Shown one piece after another: positions 44,201 through 60,967 of a stretch of 64,000 nt of DNA. Origin of the DNA: Opitutus terrae PB90-1 (GTDB lineage Bacteria > Verrucomicrobiota > Verrucomicrobiia > Opitutales > Opitutaceae). How positions within the stretch are numbered: the stretch's first letter is position 1; each line of letters opens with the position of its first letter. A program made the position numbers and the translations under genes. Below the pieces are notes generated by a model that saw only the letters and a program-made list of their open reading frames with translations, had not been told where the DNA came from and searched no databases. The stretch is taken from NCBI RefSeq assembly GCF_000019965.1, contig NC_010571.1, positions 2,427,001 through 2,491,000 of the forward strand, written 5' to 3'.

Positions 44201-46883
44201 GCTGGAGGAGTGTCGCGCGATCGTGCAGGCGCGCGCGGGCTGGGACGTCGTGGCCGCGCTCGAATCGGAGGAGAAGCTGAGTCACACCGAGTTCGGCCAG
44301 GTGGCGCTGTTCGCGCTGCAGTACGCGCTCGCGCGGACGTGGCAGGCATGGGGCGTGCAGCCGGCGGTCGTGCTGGGACACAGCGTCGGCGAATACGCGG
44401 CGGCGTGCGTGGCGGGCGTGTTTACGACCGAGGCGGCGCTGGCGTTGCTCATCGAACGCGCGCGGCTGATGGGCGAGTTGCCCGAGGACGGCGCGATGCT
44501 GGCGGTCACTGGCACCGAGGCTGACGTGGAGGAGATCCTGGCGCGCGGCGACGTCGAACTGGGCGCGGTCAACAGCCCGAGGCAAGTGGTGCTCACGGGC
44601 GAACGGCGCCGCATCGAGGCGGCGCGGGCGGAGCTCAAGGCGCGCGGCGTGCGCGCGCAACTGCTCGCGGTCCGGCAAGGCTATCATTCGCGGCAGATGG
44701 AGCCCACGCTGCCAGCATTTCGGCGCGCAGCGGCAGCGACGGCGTTTCGCAGCGAACGGACGTGCGAGTTCGTTTCCGGTGTGACGGGCGACGTGGCGGG
44801 TGCGGAACTCGGGACGGCCGACTACTGGGTGAAACAGATTCGCCAGCCGGTGCGGTTTGGCGCGGCAGCCGCAGCAGCGGAACGCGCCGGCGCGCAGGTG
44901 GTGATCGAGGTCGGTCCGCGGGGTTTGCTGATCGCGCTGGCGCAGCAGACGTGGACGGCTGGAGCGACGGAGTGGCTGACGAGTCTCCGACCCGGTCGCG
45001 GCGAATCGGCGCAATTGCGTGCGAGTGCCGGACAGGCCTGGGTGCGTGGCGTGCCCGTGCGGTGGCGCGAGGTGATTGGTCGGCGGACGTTGGGTCGCGC
45101 CGAGCTGCCCACGTATCCTTTCCAGCGACGACGGTACTGGTTCGAAGAGGGTCCGACCGACACAGCCGCTGTGGTGCCAGCTCCCGCCTACGTGGTCGGC
45201 TGGGAGCCGCAGCCGGCACCGCCGCGCGGCGTGCACGCGGACGGTGCGTGGTGCATCGTCGGCGATAATCTCGAACTGGCGGCCGAACTGCGCCGGTTCG
45301 GCGAGCCGGTCACCGACGATCCGGCCTCCGCGCAGCGCGGGGTCGTGTGGTGTGCGGCGGGCGAGGAATCGGACGGACCGCAGCTGCAGGCCGTGTTGCG
45401 CGCGGTGCGCGCGCCGGCGCGGCTGTGGGTGGTAACCCGCGGCGCGGTGGCAGTCGACGAAGTGGACGGCAAGAACGTGCGCTCGGCGGCGGCGGTGGCG
45501 TGGTCCGCGGCGAAAATCGCGGCGCTCGAGTATCCGGAACTGCGTGTCACCCGCATCGATCTGGGTGCGGACGTGTCCATGACCACGCTGGCGGTCGAAC
45601 TACGGGCGGATCACGCCGACGACGACGTGGCGCTGCGCACGGCCGGCCGGTTCGGTGCGCGGCTGCGCGAGCATCCGCTGCCGGCAACTCGGTTTGTGCC
45701 GCGAGCCGACGGAACCTATCTCATCACCGGCGGACTGGGCGCGCTGGGAATGCGTATCGCCGAGTGGCTGGTGGAACGCGGCGCGCGGCACCTGCTGCTG
45801 CTTGGACGACGCGGACCGTCGGCCGCAGCGGAGGCGACGCTCCAGCGCTGGCGGGTGCAGGGCGTGACGGTGACGGCGCAGGCGGTGGACGTGGCGGATC
45901 GCGACGCGCTCGCCGCGGTTTTGAGCGGTTGCACACCGCCGCTGCGCGGCGTGTTTCATGCCGCGGGCGTGGCGGGCGAGAAGCCGTTGAACGAATTGAC
46001 GCCGGCGGACTGGGAGGCGGGGCTGCGCGGAAAAGGACAGGGCGCGCGCGCGCTCGACGAACTCACCGCAGACCAGACACTCGATGTGTTCGTGCTGTTC
46101 TCCTCGATCGCGTCGGTGTGGGGTTCGAAGGCGCAGGCGCACTACGCTGCGGCGAACGGCTGGCTCGACGCGCTGGCGGTGCGACGACGCGCGCAGGGAC
46201 GACCAGCGCTGAGCGTGAGTTGGGGCGCGTGGGCGGGTGGCGGGATGGCGACCGCGGAGGCGGCGAGCCGGCTCGAGGCGGCGGGCGTGCGACTGCTCGC
46301 GCCGTCGTCGGCGCTGGCGGCACTGGAACGCGCGCTCACCGGCGATGCGCCGCACGTGGTGGTGGCATCGGTCGACTGGCCGCGATTCCGGTCGATCTAC
46401 GAAGCGCGCGGGGCGCGTTCGCTGTTCGAAGCGCTGCCCACCATGGACACGACGGTGTCGGCGCCGGCGGCAGCGACGGTTGCGGCGGTCGTGTCCGCGG
46501 TCCGTGCCGCCGCGCCCGACCAGCAGCTGCCGTTGCTGCGCGCTTACGTGCAGCAGGTGCTCGCCGCGATCCTGAAGCTCGCGCCCGGCGAGTTGCCGGA
46601 CGCGCGGCAGGGGTTCGCCGACCTCGGCGTGGATTCGCTGATGGCGGTCGAACTGAAGAACCGGCTCGCGCGCGAACTGGGGGTGACGCTGCCGGCCACG
46701 CTGGCGTTCGACTATCCGGACGTGGAGCGGCTCGCGCGGAATCTGCTGACGCGACTCGCTCCCGATGCTTCGGTCACCGCCGGGCCGACGAACGACGCCC
46801 GCCAGATCACCGAGGCGCAGATCGCCGCGGCGTCGGACGCGGAGGTCGAGGCGCTGTTGTTGAAGAAGCTGAAGAAGCTGTGA
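38241..46883 (+). CDS. Bimodular PKS: KS-cMT-KR-ACP-KS-AT-KR-ACP
   Basis: 2880 residues. Module 1: KS (about 37-455, DSACSSS, Cys near 207), no acyltransferase (the KS adaptor runs straight into a FHGERHWALP post-AT-like linker), C-methyltransferase with SAM loop VLEIGAGTGG (about 681), KR (about 1050-1235) whose catalytic Tyr is His (GQANHAAAN), ACP (GMDSL, Ser about 1357). Module 2: KS (about 1432-1852), full AT with GHSVGE (about 2046) and QGYHS rather than HAFH/YASH, suggesting malonyl though the match is unusual, KR (about 2490-2675, Tyr in AHYAAAN), ACP (GVDSL, about 2798). Ends in a charged docking-like helix (EVEALLLKKLKKL). Expected output: an alpha-methyl-beta-keto unit, then a beta-hydroxy unit. 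Confidence 0.93.
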   Translation: MSAPVPEPAKFNPQRLLRALDEAAEKLVAVERARTEPIAIIGLGCRLPGGVRDAAGFWELLRAGVDATSEVPADRWDADALYDPNSDAPGKICTRRGAFLDEVDRFDAAYFGVSPREAAAMDPQQRLLLEVAHEALDSAGGLGDRFEQNATGVFVGITNNDYGQLLKAHAGDRPLDAYFITGNAPNAAAGRISYLLGLRGPSLSVDSACSSSLVTVHLACQSLRSGECALALAGGVNLILAPDASAALSRARMLAPDGRCKTFDAAADGYARGEGCGMVVLKRLGDAQRDGDCILAVIRGSTVNQDGPSSGFTVPSGAAQRQLLRAALAAARLTPAEIDYVEAHGTGTALGDPIEVGALADVYGPQRPADRPLLLGSVKTNIGHLESAAGIAGLMKVVLSLWHRQLPGHLHFREPSPRIPWSKVPVSVVRSLRDWADPGRPRRAGVSSFGVSGTNAHLILEEAPVAATPRALPLPKRRFHGERHWALPPVGTRTSADWLYSIDWREQPRRERSATTAQFAPPEQLGAKLRDWLAGTALGERDAAYAGCLAALERIAAGFARDAVAELGGHGEGMLPGYARLFARLQQLAEKPDAAANPSAAIDALVSQVPAARTEATLLARCGARLPEVLRGQVDPLTLLFPANEPITVATLYGATPTAQAINALVGSTIRSLVTGDRPLRVLEIGAGTGGTTAAILPALPGANVEYVFTDVSPVFVAQARARYGDRPWIRAEQLDIERDPLTQGFAAGEFDLVVAANVLHATRDVAASLQNVRRLLARDGVLLLLEVTAPLALLDLIFGLTEGWWRFADAPLRREHPLLSRERWAEVLGTTGFASPEAFAFPAAQGEIFAQQSVIVARASGAAPAAAADAGRWLIVGEPGLPRFDALAASLERAGAVCERVAPSADVAARWSARTDWCGAIHAAALDATDPLQPEPLASALRLAQALAAQPARLFFVTADAIGTSADDAVGGLAGAALWGFARTVAQEHPELQPTCLDLDEQTDLDAIAMEILRPEPETQIAWRRGWRRVARLVHAPTAGSGTAKRAAISPDATYLIVGGLGGLGVPLARWLVDRGARHLVLASRSAGGEQASGVIAEFATRGATLRCEPMDVSSESDVARVLARIAATPWPLRGVVHAAGVLDDGVLRQLTWSRFQRVLAPKLAGAWQLHRLTAELPIDWTAYFSSATATVGAPGQANHAAANAFLDALAQHRTARGALTLSIAWGPWSEIGAAAERSVGARVKAKGFGTIAPAKGWRVLESLFDAMPTQVAVMPVTWADVPAAFTAMPFFADVRSVGSAEPSLATGAAEEWGQLAPTLRAQRLLAEVRTQVAGVLGLDHAERVDPAVGFFALGMDSLTSVELRNRLQTRLGRALPSTLAFDHPTAEKLAAFLGSLWDPASPERATRTGTDLPVAQSPGAATAGHEASPPLAVIGYALRFPGADTPEKLWELLRQGVDAISEVPRERWDIDAFYDPDPAAPGKMVTRCGGFVSGAEQFDAGFFGISPREAEHMDPQQRLLLETAWEALERAGVAADALAGTPTGVFVGIGSQDYSQLLVARGLDTLDPYVGSGNAHSVAAGRLAYTLGLQGPAVAIDTACSSSLVAIHLAAQSLRTGECEVALAGGVNLLLSPFITVNHSRARMLAPDGRCKAFDASADGFVRSEGCGIVVLKRLDAAQRDSDRILAVLRGSAVNQDGRTSGLTVPSGPAQQAVIRAALRQAGVTPAEVGYVEAHGTGTSLGDPIELGALQAVFGEGRPRGAPLRVGSIKTNLGHLESAAGVAGLIKAVLVLQHREIPPHLHFKNPTPHVPWSECALEVPTQPTPWPVAAGAGPRIVGVSSFGFGGTNAHLVLSEPPEQTAGASNTSGLDGVPLLLSARSEPALQALAQRYETFLRGTGETWPVICCTAAIARSAFRHRLAVTADRADKAAERIAAYLRGAATPDVFSGTVGEPPKVAFLFSGQGSLYAGAGRELFAHEPVYRAALEECRAIVQARAGWDVVAALESEEKLSHTEFGQVALFALQYALARTWQAWGVQPAVVLGHSVGEYAAACVAGVFTTEAALALLIERARLMGELPEDGAMLAVTGTEADVEEILARGDVELGAVNSPRQVVLTGERRRIEAARAELKARGVRAQLLAVRQGYHSRQMEPTLPAFRRAAAATAFRSERTCEFVSGVTGDVAGAELGTADYWVKQIRQPVRFGAAAAAAERAGAQVVIEVGPRGLLIALAQQTWTAGATEWLTSLRPGRGESAQLRASAGQAWVRGVPVRWREVIGRRTLGRAELPTYPFQRRRYWFEEGPTDTAAVVPAPAYVVGWEPQPAPPRGVHADGAWCIVGDNLELAAELRRFGEPVTDDPASAQRGVVWCAAGEESDGPQLQAVLRAVRAPARLWVVTRGAVAVDEVDGKNVRSAAAVAWSAAKIAALEYPELRVTRIDLGADVSMTTLAVELRADHADDDVALRTAGRFGARLREHPLPATRFVPRADGTYLITGGLGALGMRIAEWLVERGARHLLLLGRRGPSAAAEATLQRWRVQGVTVTAQAVDVADRDALAAVLSGCTPPLRGVFHAAGVAGEKPLNELTPADWEAGLRGKGQGARALDELTADQTLDVFVLFSSIASVWGSKAQAHYAAANGWLDALAVRRRAQGRPALSVSWGAWAGGGMATAEAASRLEAAGVRLLAPSSALAALERALTGDAPHVVVASVDWPRFRSIYEARGARSLFEALPTMDTTVSAPAAATVAAVVSAVRAAAPDQQLPLLRAYVQQVLAAILKLAPGELPDARQGFADLGVDSLMAVELKNRLARELGVTLPATLAFDYPDVERLARNLLTRLAPDASVTAGPTNDARQITEAQIAAASDAEVEALLLKKLKKL

Positions 46884-47596
46884 GCGAAGGTGCGTCACTC
46901 GAGTTGGGCGCAAACGAAATCCACATGTGGAGCTTCGGGCTGGAGGCGTCGGAGCCCGAGGTGGTGCGATGCTCGAGCTGCCTCTCGACCAACGAGCAGA
47001 CGCGCGCCGCGGCGTTTCGGCGGCCGCAAGATCGCGTTCACTACGTGGTGGCGCATGCGGCGCTGCGCGAGCGGTTGGCGGGCTACCTGGGCTGCGCGCC
47101 GGCGGCGCTGGGCTTCCGCACGGGGCCACACGGCAAGCCGGAACTGGGCGAGGGGTTTCCCGCGACCCTGCGGTATAACCTTTCGCATTCGGGCGGCCGC
47201 GCACTGCTGGCCGTCGCGCGCGGCTGCGAGGTCGGCGTGGATCTCGAACAGATGAACCGCGACGTCGACATGGCGGGGGTGGTGGCAACGCATTTTTCCG
47301 CGACGGAGCAGCGTACATGGGCGGCGCTGCCGCCCTCGCAGAAGCCAGCGGGCTTTTTTCATGGCTGGGTGCGGAAGGAGGCGTACGTGAAAGCGCGCGG
47401 CGAAGGGCTGCTGCGCAATGGCGCGGCCTATACGGTCGAGCTCGACCCGGCACGTCCCGCCGCGCTGCTGGCCGACGTGCTGGTGCCCGATGCTCCGGCG
47501 CACTGGCGGATCGAGGGGCTGGAGGTCGCGGCCGGATTCGCGGCGGCGCTTGCGTATGCCGGACCCGTGCGGCGCGTCGTCGTGCGCGAGCTCTGA
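46880..47596 (+). CDS. Sfp-type 4'-phosphopantetheinyl transferase
   Basis: 238 residues from GTG 46880, overlapping the PKS stop (GTGA). Converts the apo carrier domains of the cluster to holo form using CoA. Motifs: TGPHGKPEL, LRYNLSHSGG, the magnesium-binding VGVDLEQ (GxDxE-type) and WVRKEAYVKARGEGL. The size is that of broad-specificity Sfp/Gsp enzymes. Translational coupling to a megasynthase ties its level to that of its substrates. Confidence 0.95.
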   Translation: MSEGASLELGANEIHMWSFGLEASEPEVVRCSSCLSTNEQTRAAAFRRPQDRVHYVVAHAALRERLAGYLGCAPAALGFRTGPHGKPELGEGFPATLRYNLSHSGGRALLAVARGCEVGVDLEQMNRDVDMAGVVATHFSATEQRTWAALPPSQKPAGFFHGWVRKEAYVKARGEGLLRNGAAYTVELDPARPAALLADVLVPDAPAHWRIEGLEVAAGFAAALAYAGPVRRVVVREL

Positions 47597-47915
47597 CCCG
47601 GAGAATTCCGTTCAACCACAGATCGATACCCGGGCATACAGATCCGGATCGGTTTGCGGATTCCAGACTCTGTTTTCGGCCCGCTAGTCCACGCGAATGA
47701 ACGCCGATTTGCGTCTATTCGCGTGATTCGCGGGCACCGGCCTCCGCCTCGTTGCCGTTTATTCGCGGGCGCTCAAACCGAGCCCGGCGCGGGCTGCCGC
47801 CGACCGAGCGACAAATCAAGCGGACAATTCCTGTCGGAAGGGTGAAAAATCATTGCTGGTTAGGTACATTGCTCAACGCTGACGGTTGCCACACACCGCG
47901 CGTTCCAGCCGCTTG
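47597..47915. repeat. Gap inside the cluster with dispersed repeats
   Basis: 319 bp, the only large break in the rightward gene train. It contains the repeat attcgcgtgattcgcgggc (47717-47735; also 29766-29784) and an inverted copy of its neighbour (47692-47704). No gene is seen. A second promoter for the downstream PKS/NRPS genes is likely here. Confidence 0.5.
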
Positions 47916-55231
<7,316 letters not shown>

Positions 55232-55235
<4 letters not shown>

Positions 55236-58200
55236 GCGCCAGCGACAACGAGCCGCTCGCGCGGCCGAACGACATCGCGGTGATCGGGCTCGCGCTGCGC
55301 GTGCCCGGCGCGCGAAACGTGGAGGAGTTTTGGGCCAACCTGCGCGCCGGCCGCGAGGCGGTGACGTTTTTCACGGACGAGGAGCTGCGCCGCGCCGGCG
55401 TCGAGGCCGCGAAACTGGCGAATCCGCGGTATGTGAAGGCGAACGCCGTGCTGGCGGACGCCGATCGTTTCGACGCCGAGTTCTTCGGCTACACGCCGCG
55501 TGAGGCCGAGCTGCTCGATGTGCAGCAGCGCGTGTTTCTGGAGTGCGCGTGGACCGCGCTCGAGCATGCCGGTTACGATCCACTCGCGGTGCCGGGCGCC
55601 TGCGCCGTGTTTGCCGGTGCGGGGCTCAATACCTATCTGCTGCGGCAGCTGATGCAGAATCCGGCGGCGGTCGAGTCCGCGGGCGGGTTCCAGGTACTGA
55701 TCGCCAACGACAAGGATTTCCTCGCCTCGCGCGTCTCGTACAAGCTGAACCTGCGCGGGCCGAGCGTGGCCGTGCAATCGGCCTGTTCGACCTCGCTGGT
55801 CGCGATCCACCTCGCGGTGCAAAGCGTGCTCGCGGGCGATTGCGACGTGGCCCTGGCCGGTGGCGTCTCGATCCGCGTGCCGCAAACGGAAGGTTACCTG
55901 TGGCAGGAAGGCATGATCCTTTCGCCGGATGGCCACTGCCGCCCGTTTTCGGCGCGCGGCGCGGGTATCATCGGTGGCAACGGCGCCGGAGTGGTGGTGC
56001 TGAAACGGCTCGAGGACGCGCTCGCGGACGGCGACACGGTACACGCGGTGATCCGTGGTTCCGCGGTGAACAACGACGGCTCCGCGAAACTCGGCTACAC
56101 GGCGCCCAGCCAGGAGGGGCAGGAGGCGGTGATTGCGGAGGCGCTGGCGGTGGCTGGCGTGGTGGCGGACGACATCGGCTACGTCGAGGCGCACGGTACG
56201 GGCACGCCGCTGGGCGATCCGATCGAGGTGGCGGCGTTGACGCGGGTGTTCCGGCGGACGACGCCGCGCACGCAGTTCTGCGCGCTGGGCTCGGTGAAGA
56301 GCAACCTGGGCCATCTCGACACCGCGGCGGGCGTGGTCGGATTCATCAAGGCAGTGCTGGCCGTGAAGCACGGCGAGATTCCGCCGAGCCTGCATGGCGA
56401 GTCGCCGAATCCGCAGATCGATTTTGCGTCGAGTCCATTCCGCGTGGCTACGGAGCTCACCGCCTGGCCAATGGCGGCGGAGGCGCCGCGGCGGGCCGGC
56501 GTGAGCTCGTTCGGCATCGGTGGCACGAACGCGCACGTGATCCTCGAGCAGCCACCCGCGATGAGGGTTGGGCCCGCGAGCGAAGAGGATCAGTTGCTAA
56601 TCGTCTCGGCGCGGACCGAGGCCGCGCTGCGCCAGAGCGGTGCTGCGCTGGCCGCGGCGGTGAGCGGCGGGCACCTGCCGCTGGCGGACGTCGCATCGAC
56701 GCTCGCGCTGGGCCGGCGGGCGTTCGCGCATCGGGCCTACGTGGTGGCACGGGATCCGGCGGACGCGGCGCAACAGCTCCGTGCGGTCGAGCCTGCCGTC
56801 GCCGGCGAGCGGATGCGGCAAGTGGCGTTCCTGTTTCCCGGCCAGGGTACGCAATATCCGGGCATGGGCGCCGGGTTGTATGCGGCCGAACCGGTCTTTC
56901 GGACGGAGGTTGACCGGTGTCTGGAGTTGTTGCGCCCGCACGTCGATTTCGATCTCCGCGCACTGCTGCTGGATCGGACCGGCGACGCGCGGCTGCTGGC
57001 ACGCACCGACGTCGCGCAACTGGCGCTGTTCGTCGTGAGCTACGCGTTGGCGCGGCTGTGGGAAGCGTGGGGCGTGCGGCCCGAGGCGATGCTGGGTCAT
57101 AGCATCGGCGAATGGACGGCGGCGTGCCTCGCGGAGGTGTTCACGCTGGAGGAGGCGCTCCGGCTCGTGGCCGCGCGCGGCCGGCTGATGGCGGCGCAGC
57201 CCGCGGGCGCAATGCTGGCGGTCGCACTCGGCGAGGCCGACACGCGTGCGCTGCTCGATGATCGTTTCGACGTCGCCGCGGTCAACGCCGCGGGACAGAC
57301 CGTGGTTTCGGGGACCATCGCGGCGATGACTGCGCTGGCCGATACGCTGGCAGCGCGTGGGATTGGCTCGACGCGATTGCAGACCTCGCATGCGTATCAT
57401 TCGGCGATGATGGAGCCCGCGGCCCAAGCGCTGATGAGCGCGTTCCACGAGGTGCCGCGACGCGCGCCGACGCGGCGGTGGATTTCCAGCACGACCGGCA
57501 CGTGGATCACGCCGGAGCAGGCGGCGGATCCGGGTTATTGGGCGCGGCATTTGCGCGGGACGGTGCGATTCGCGGACGGACTGGCCACGCTGCTCACGGA
57601 TCCGGAGATCGCGCTGCTCGAGGTCGGCGCGGGCCGGACCTTGTGCGGACTGGCGGAACGGCATCCCGCGCGCGGGACCGGACGGGTCATGGCGCACTCG
57701 CTGCACGGAGCGAGGGAGGCAACCACGGATGAGACGACGATGCGCCACGCGCTGGGGCGGCTCTGGGTCGCGGGCGTGCCGATCGCGTGGGCGGAGGTTT
57801 ACCGCGAGCAGAAGCGACGGCGCGTGCCGTTACCGACGTATCCGTTCGCCGGCGAGCGCTACTGGATCGAGGCCCAGCCCAGTGGCGCGAGGAACGTTGA
57901 CGTGGGCGGCAAACGTCAGGATCCGGCCGACTGGTTTTATGTGCCGGGGTGGCGGCGGGGACTCGCGCTGGCGGCGTTGCCGCCGATCACCGGCGGCGAA
58001 TGGGCGCTGATTCCGGACGCGAGCGGCCTGGCCGAGCGGCTGGCGGCGCGGCTGCGCGGGCTCGGCGCAGCGGTGCGCATCGGCGCGGATCCGACGAAGC
58101 TGCTGGGCGCCCGCTGGATCGTTTCGCTGCGGGACGTGAGCGCGGCGGACGCTAGCGAGCCGAAGCTCGACGAACTCTGTGCTCTCGGTCGCGTGCTAAG

Positions 58201-60967
58201 CTCGCAGGCGCTGGCCGAGACGCGACTGACCGTGGTGGCGACGGGACTGCATGCGTTTCCCGGAGAAAATTCCGCGGAGCCGGCGAAGAGCCTGCTGCTG
58301 GGGGCCGCGCGCGTGCTGCCGAACGAGATTGCGGGAATGTCTGTCCGGGTCATCGACGTGGCGCGCGCAGAACTCTCGGCGGAGTCGCTGCTCGACGCGC
58401 TGATCGCGGAGGCGCGCGGGGGCGAGGACGAGTTCGTCGCGCTGCGCGGTCGCGAACGCTGGATGCAGACGCTCGAGCCGGTGCGGCTCGAGGTGGGCGA
58501 AGCGAAGCCCTGCCGACCCGGCGCGGTGGTGGTGATCACGGGTGGGTTCGGCGGACTGGGACTCGCGCTCGCGGAGAGCTTGTTCGAGCGGGCACGGGCG
58601 CGGCTCGTGCTCGTGGGCCGGTCGACGGCGGCGGCGGCCGCACAGCAGCGGATCGATGCACTCATCGCGCGAGGCGCGGAGGTCATCACCGCGGTCGCAG
58701 ACGTCACCGACGAGTCAGCGCTGCAGCGCGTGCATGCGCAGATCCGTTCGCGGTTTGGTGGGTGTCAGGGCGTGATCCATGCCGCCGGCGTGGCGGGCGG
58801 CGGAGCGCTGGCGCGTCGCGACCCGGTGGCAGCGGCAGCGGTGCGCGCGGCCAAGGTCGCGGGGACGCTCGTCGTCGACCGGGTGTTCGGCGCGGAGGCA
58901 CTCGACTTCTTCGTGCTCATGTCGTCGCTGACGGCGCAGCTCGGCGAGTTCGGCCAGGCCGACTACGCGGCGGCGAACGCGTTTCTCGATGCTTACGCGA
59001 CGGCGCGTCGCCGCGAGGGCGTGCCGATGGTGGCGATCGGGTGGGATGCGTGGCGCGACGTCGGCATGGCGGCGCGGTTTGAGCCGCAGGGTGCGCTCGC
59101 TGCGTGGCAGGAGCGGCAAAAGGAGCTCCGATTGACCAACGCCGAAGGAGCCGAGGTTCTCGTGCGCGCGGTCGCAGCCGGGGTGCCGCACGTGATCGTC
59201 TCGACGGTCGATCTCGCGTGGCGCCGACGCCAGACGCGCGCGCCCAAGGGTACGACCAGCGGCGCGACGAAGGACGCAGTTCCAGCACGAGCGGCGCATC
59301 CGCGACCGGCACTGCCGGTGACGTTTGCACCGCCGCAAACAGCGACGCAGCGGAAGATCGCCGCAGTCTGGGAAGAACTGCTCGGCGTTGCGCCGGTGGG
59401 CGTGAACGATGATTTCTTTGCGCTGGGCGGCCATTCGCTGCTGGCGTCGCAAGCGGTGGCACGATTGCGCGACGCGGGCGTGAACGGGTTGACGCTGGCG
59501 ACGTTCTTCGAAGCGCCGACGATCGTGCGGCTGGCGGCGACGGTCGCCGCCGACAGCGCCGACGAGCCGGCGCTGGTGCCGGCTGCGCGCGCCGGGCGGC
59601 TGCCGCTGTCGTTCGCGCAGCAGGCGCTCTGGCTGCTCGATCGAATGGAAGGCCGCAGCGCGCACTACAATGAGTTCGGCGCGCAGCGGATTCGCGGACC
59701 GTTGGAGGTGGCGCGGCTGCGGCGGGCACTGGGGATGATCGTCGACCGGCACGAGGTGCTGCGGACGCGATTTGTCGAGCAGGACGGCGAGGCCGCCCAG
59801 GTCGTTGATCCGCCGGCGGCGCTGGAGCTGCCGGTCGAGGAACTGCCGGAGTCGCGGCTGGCGGCGCGCGCGGCGGAGATTGCCGGCGAGGCGTTCGATC
59901 TCGTGCGCGGACCGCTGCTGCGCGCGCGGCTGGTCAAGCTCGGGCCGGACGACCACGTGCTGATGATCGCGGTGCATCACATCGTGTTCGACGGCTGGTC
60001 GTCAGCGGTGTTTTTCCGCGAAGCCATGGCTGCGTATGCCGCGCTCGCGCGGGGCGCGGACCCGGCGTTGCCGGCGCTCGCGGTGCAGTATGCTGATTAC
60101 GCGGTGTGGCAGCGGCGCTGGCTGACCGGCGCGCGGCGCGAGGCGCTCGCGGCGTTTTGGAAGGAGCAGCTTGCGGGTCCGCTGCCGGTGCTCGCGCTGC
60201 CGACGGATCACCCGCGGCCGGCGACGGCCGGGCATCGCGGTCGGCGGCTGCCGCTGGAGTTTGGTGCAGACCTGACGAGCCGACTCCGGGCGCGCGCCCA
60301 GGAGCAAGGCGCGTCGCTGTTCATGCTCGTCCTAAGCGGATACGGCGCCGTGCTTGGGCGCACGGCGGCTCAGGAAGAGGTGATCGTCGGTTGCCCGATG
60401 GCGGGCCGGGAGCGGCGCGAACTCGAGCCGTTGATCGGCTTCTTCATCAATCCGCTGCCGATCCGGATCAGCCTGGCCGGGGCACCGCGGCTGACGGATG
60501 TGGTCGAGCGCGTCCGAGGTCGGGTGGTGGCGGGATTCGCGCACGCGGCGTTGCCCTTCGAGCAGATGGTCACGGCGGTGCAGCCGCCGCGCGATCCGAG
60601 TCGCTCGGCGGTTTTCCAAACCGTGCTGACCTTCCAGAATGCGGCGGGTGTTTCGGGCTCGGCAGCGGGGACGTCGCTGCAGCTGGAGCCGTGGGAACGC
60701 GACGAAGTCCCGGTGCGGACGGACTTGGATTTCTACTGCTGGGAAACGCCGGATGGGCTGCGCGGCTATTTCGTCTACAACGTGGATCTGTTCACCGCGG
60801 CGACGGTGCAGCGGCTCGCGACGCGATTGCGGAAGGTCCTCGAAACGCTGGCGGCAGACCCCGCGACCCGGCTAGCGGCCGTGGCGTTCGAAGCCGCCGC
60901 GCTGCCGGCCTTGCGACCGGTGCGGAGCACGCCCACCCCGAACGCACCGAAGCTTTCCGTGCCATGA
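55232..60967 (+). CDS. Hybrid PKS/NRPS: KS-AT-KR-PCP-C
   Basis: 1911 residues. KS (about 15-440; QSACSTS with Cys 188, HGTGT, KSNLGH), of the hybrid type that follows an NRPS module. AT (about 530-840) intact: FPGQGTQ, GHSIGEW (about 624), HAYHS near the specificity site, suggesting malonyl. KR (about 1095-1290, TGGFGGLG, Tyr in GQADYAAAN). Carrier with an NRPS-like LGGHSL (about 1402). Condensation domain (about 1450-1890) with intact HHIVFDGW, but no adenylation domain follows: the protein ends and the next gene starts with another condensation domain. Start and stop overlap both neighbours by ATGA. Confidence 0.93.
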
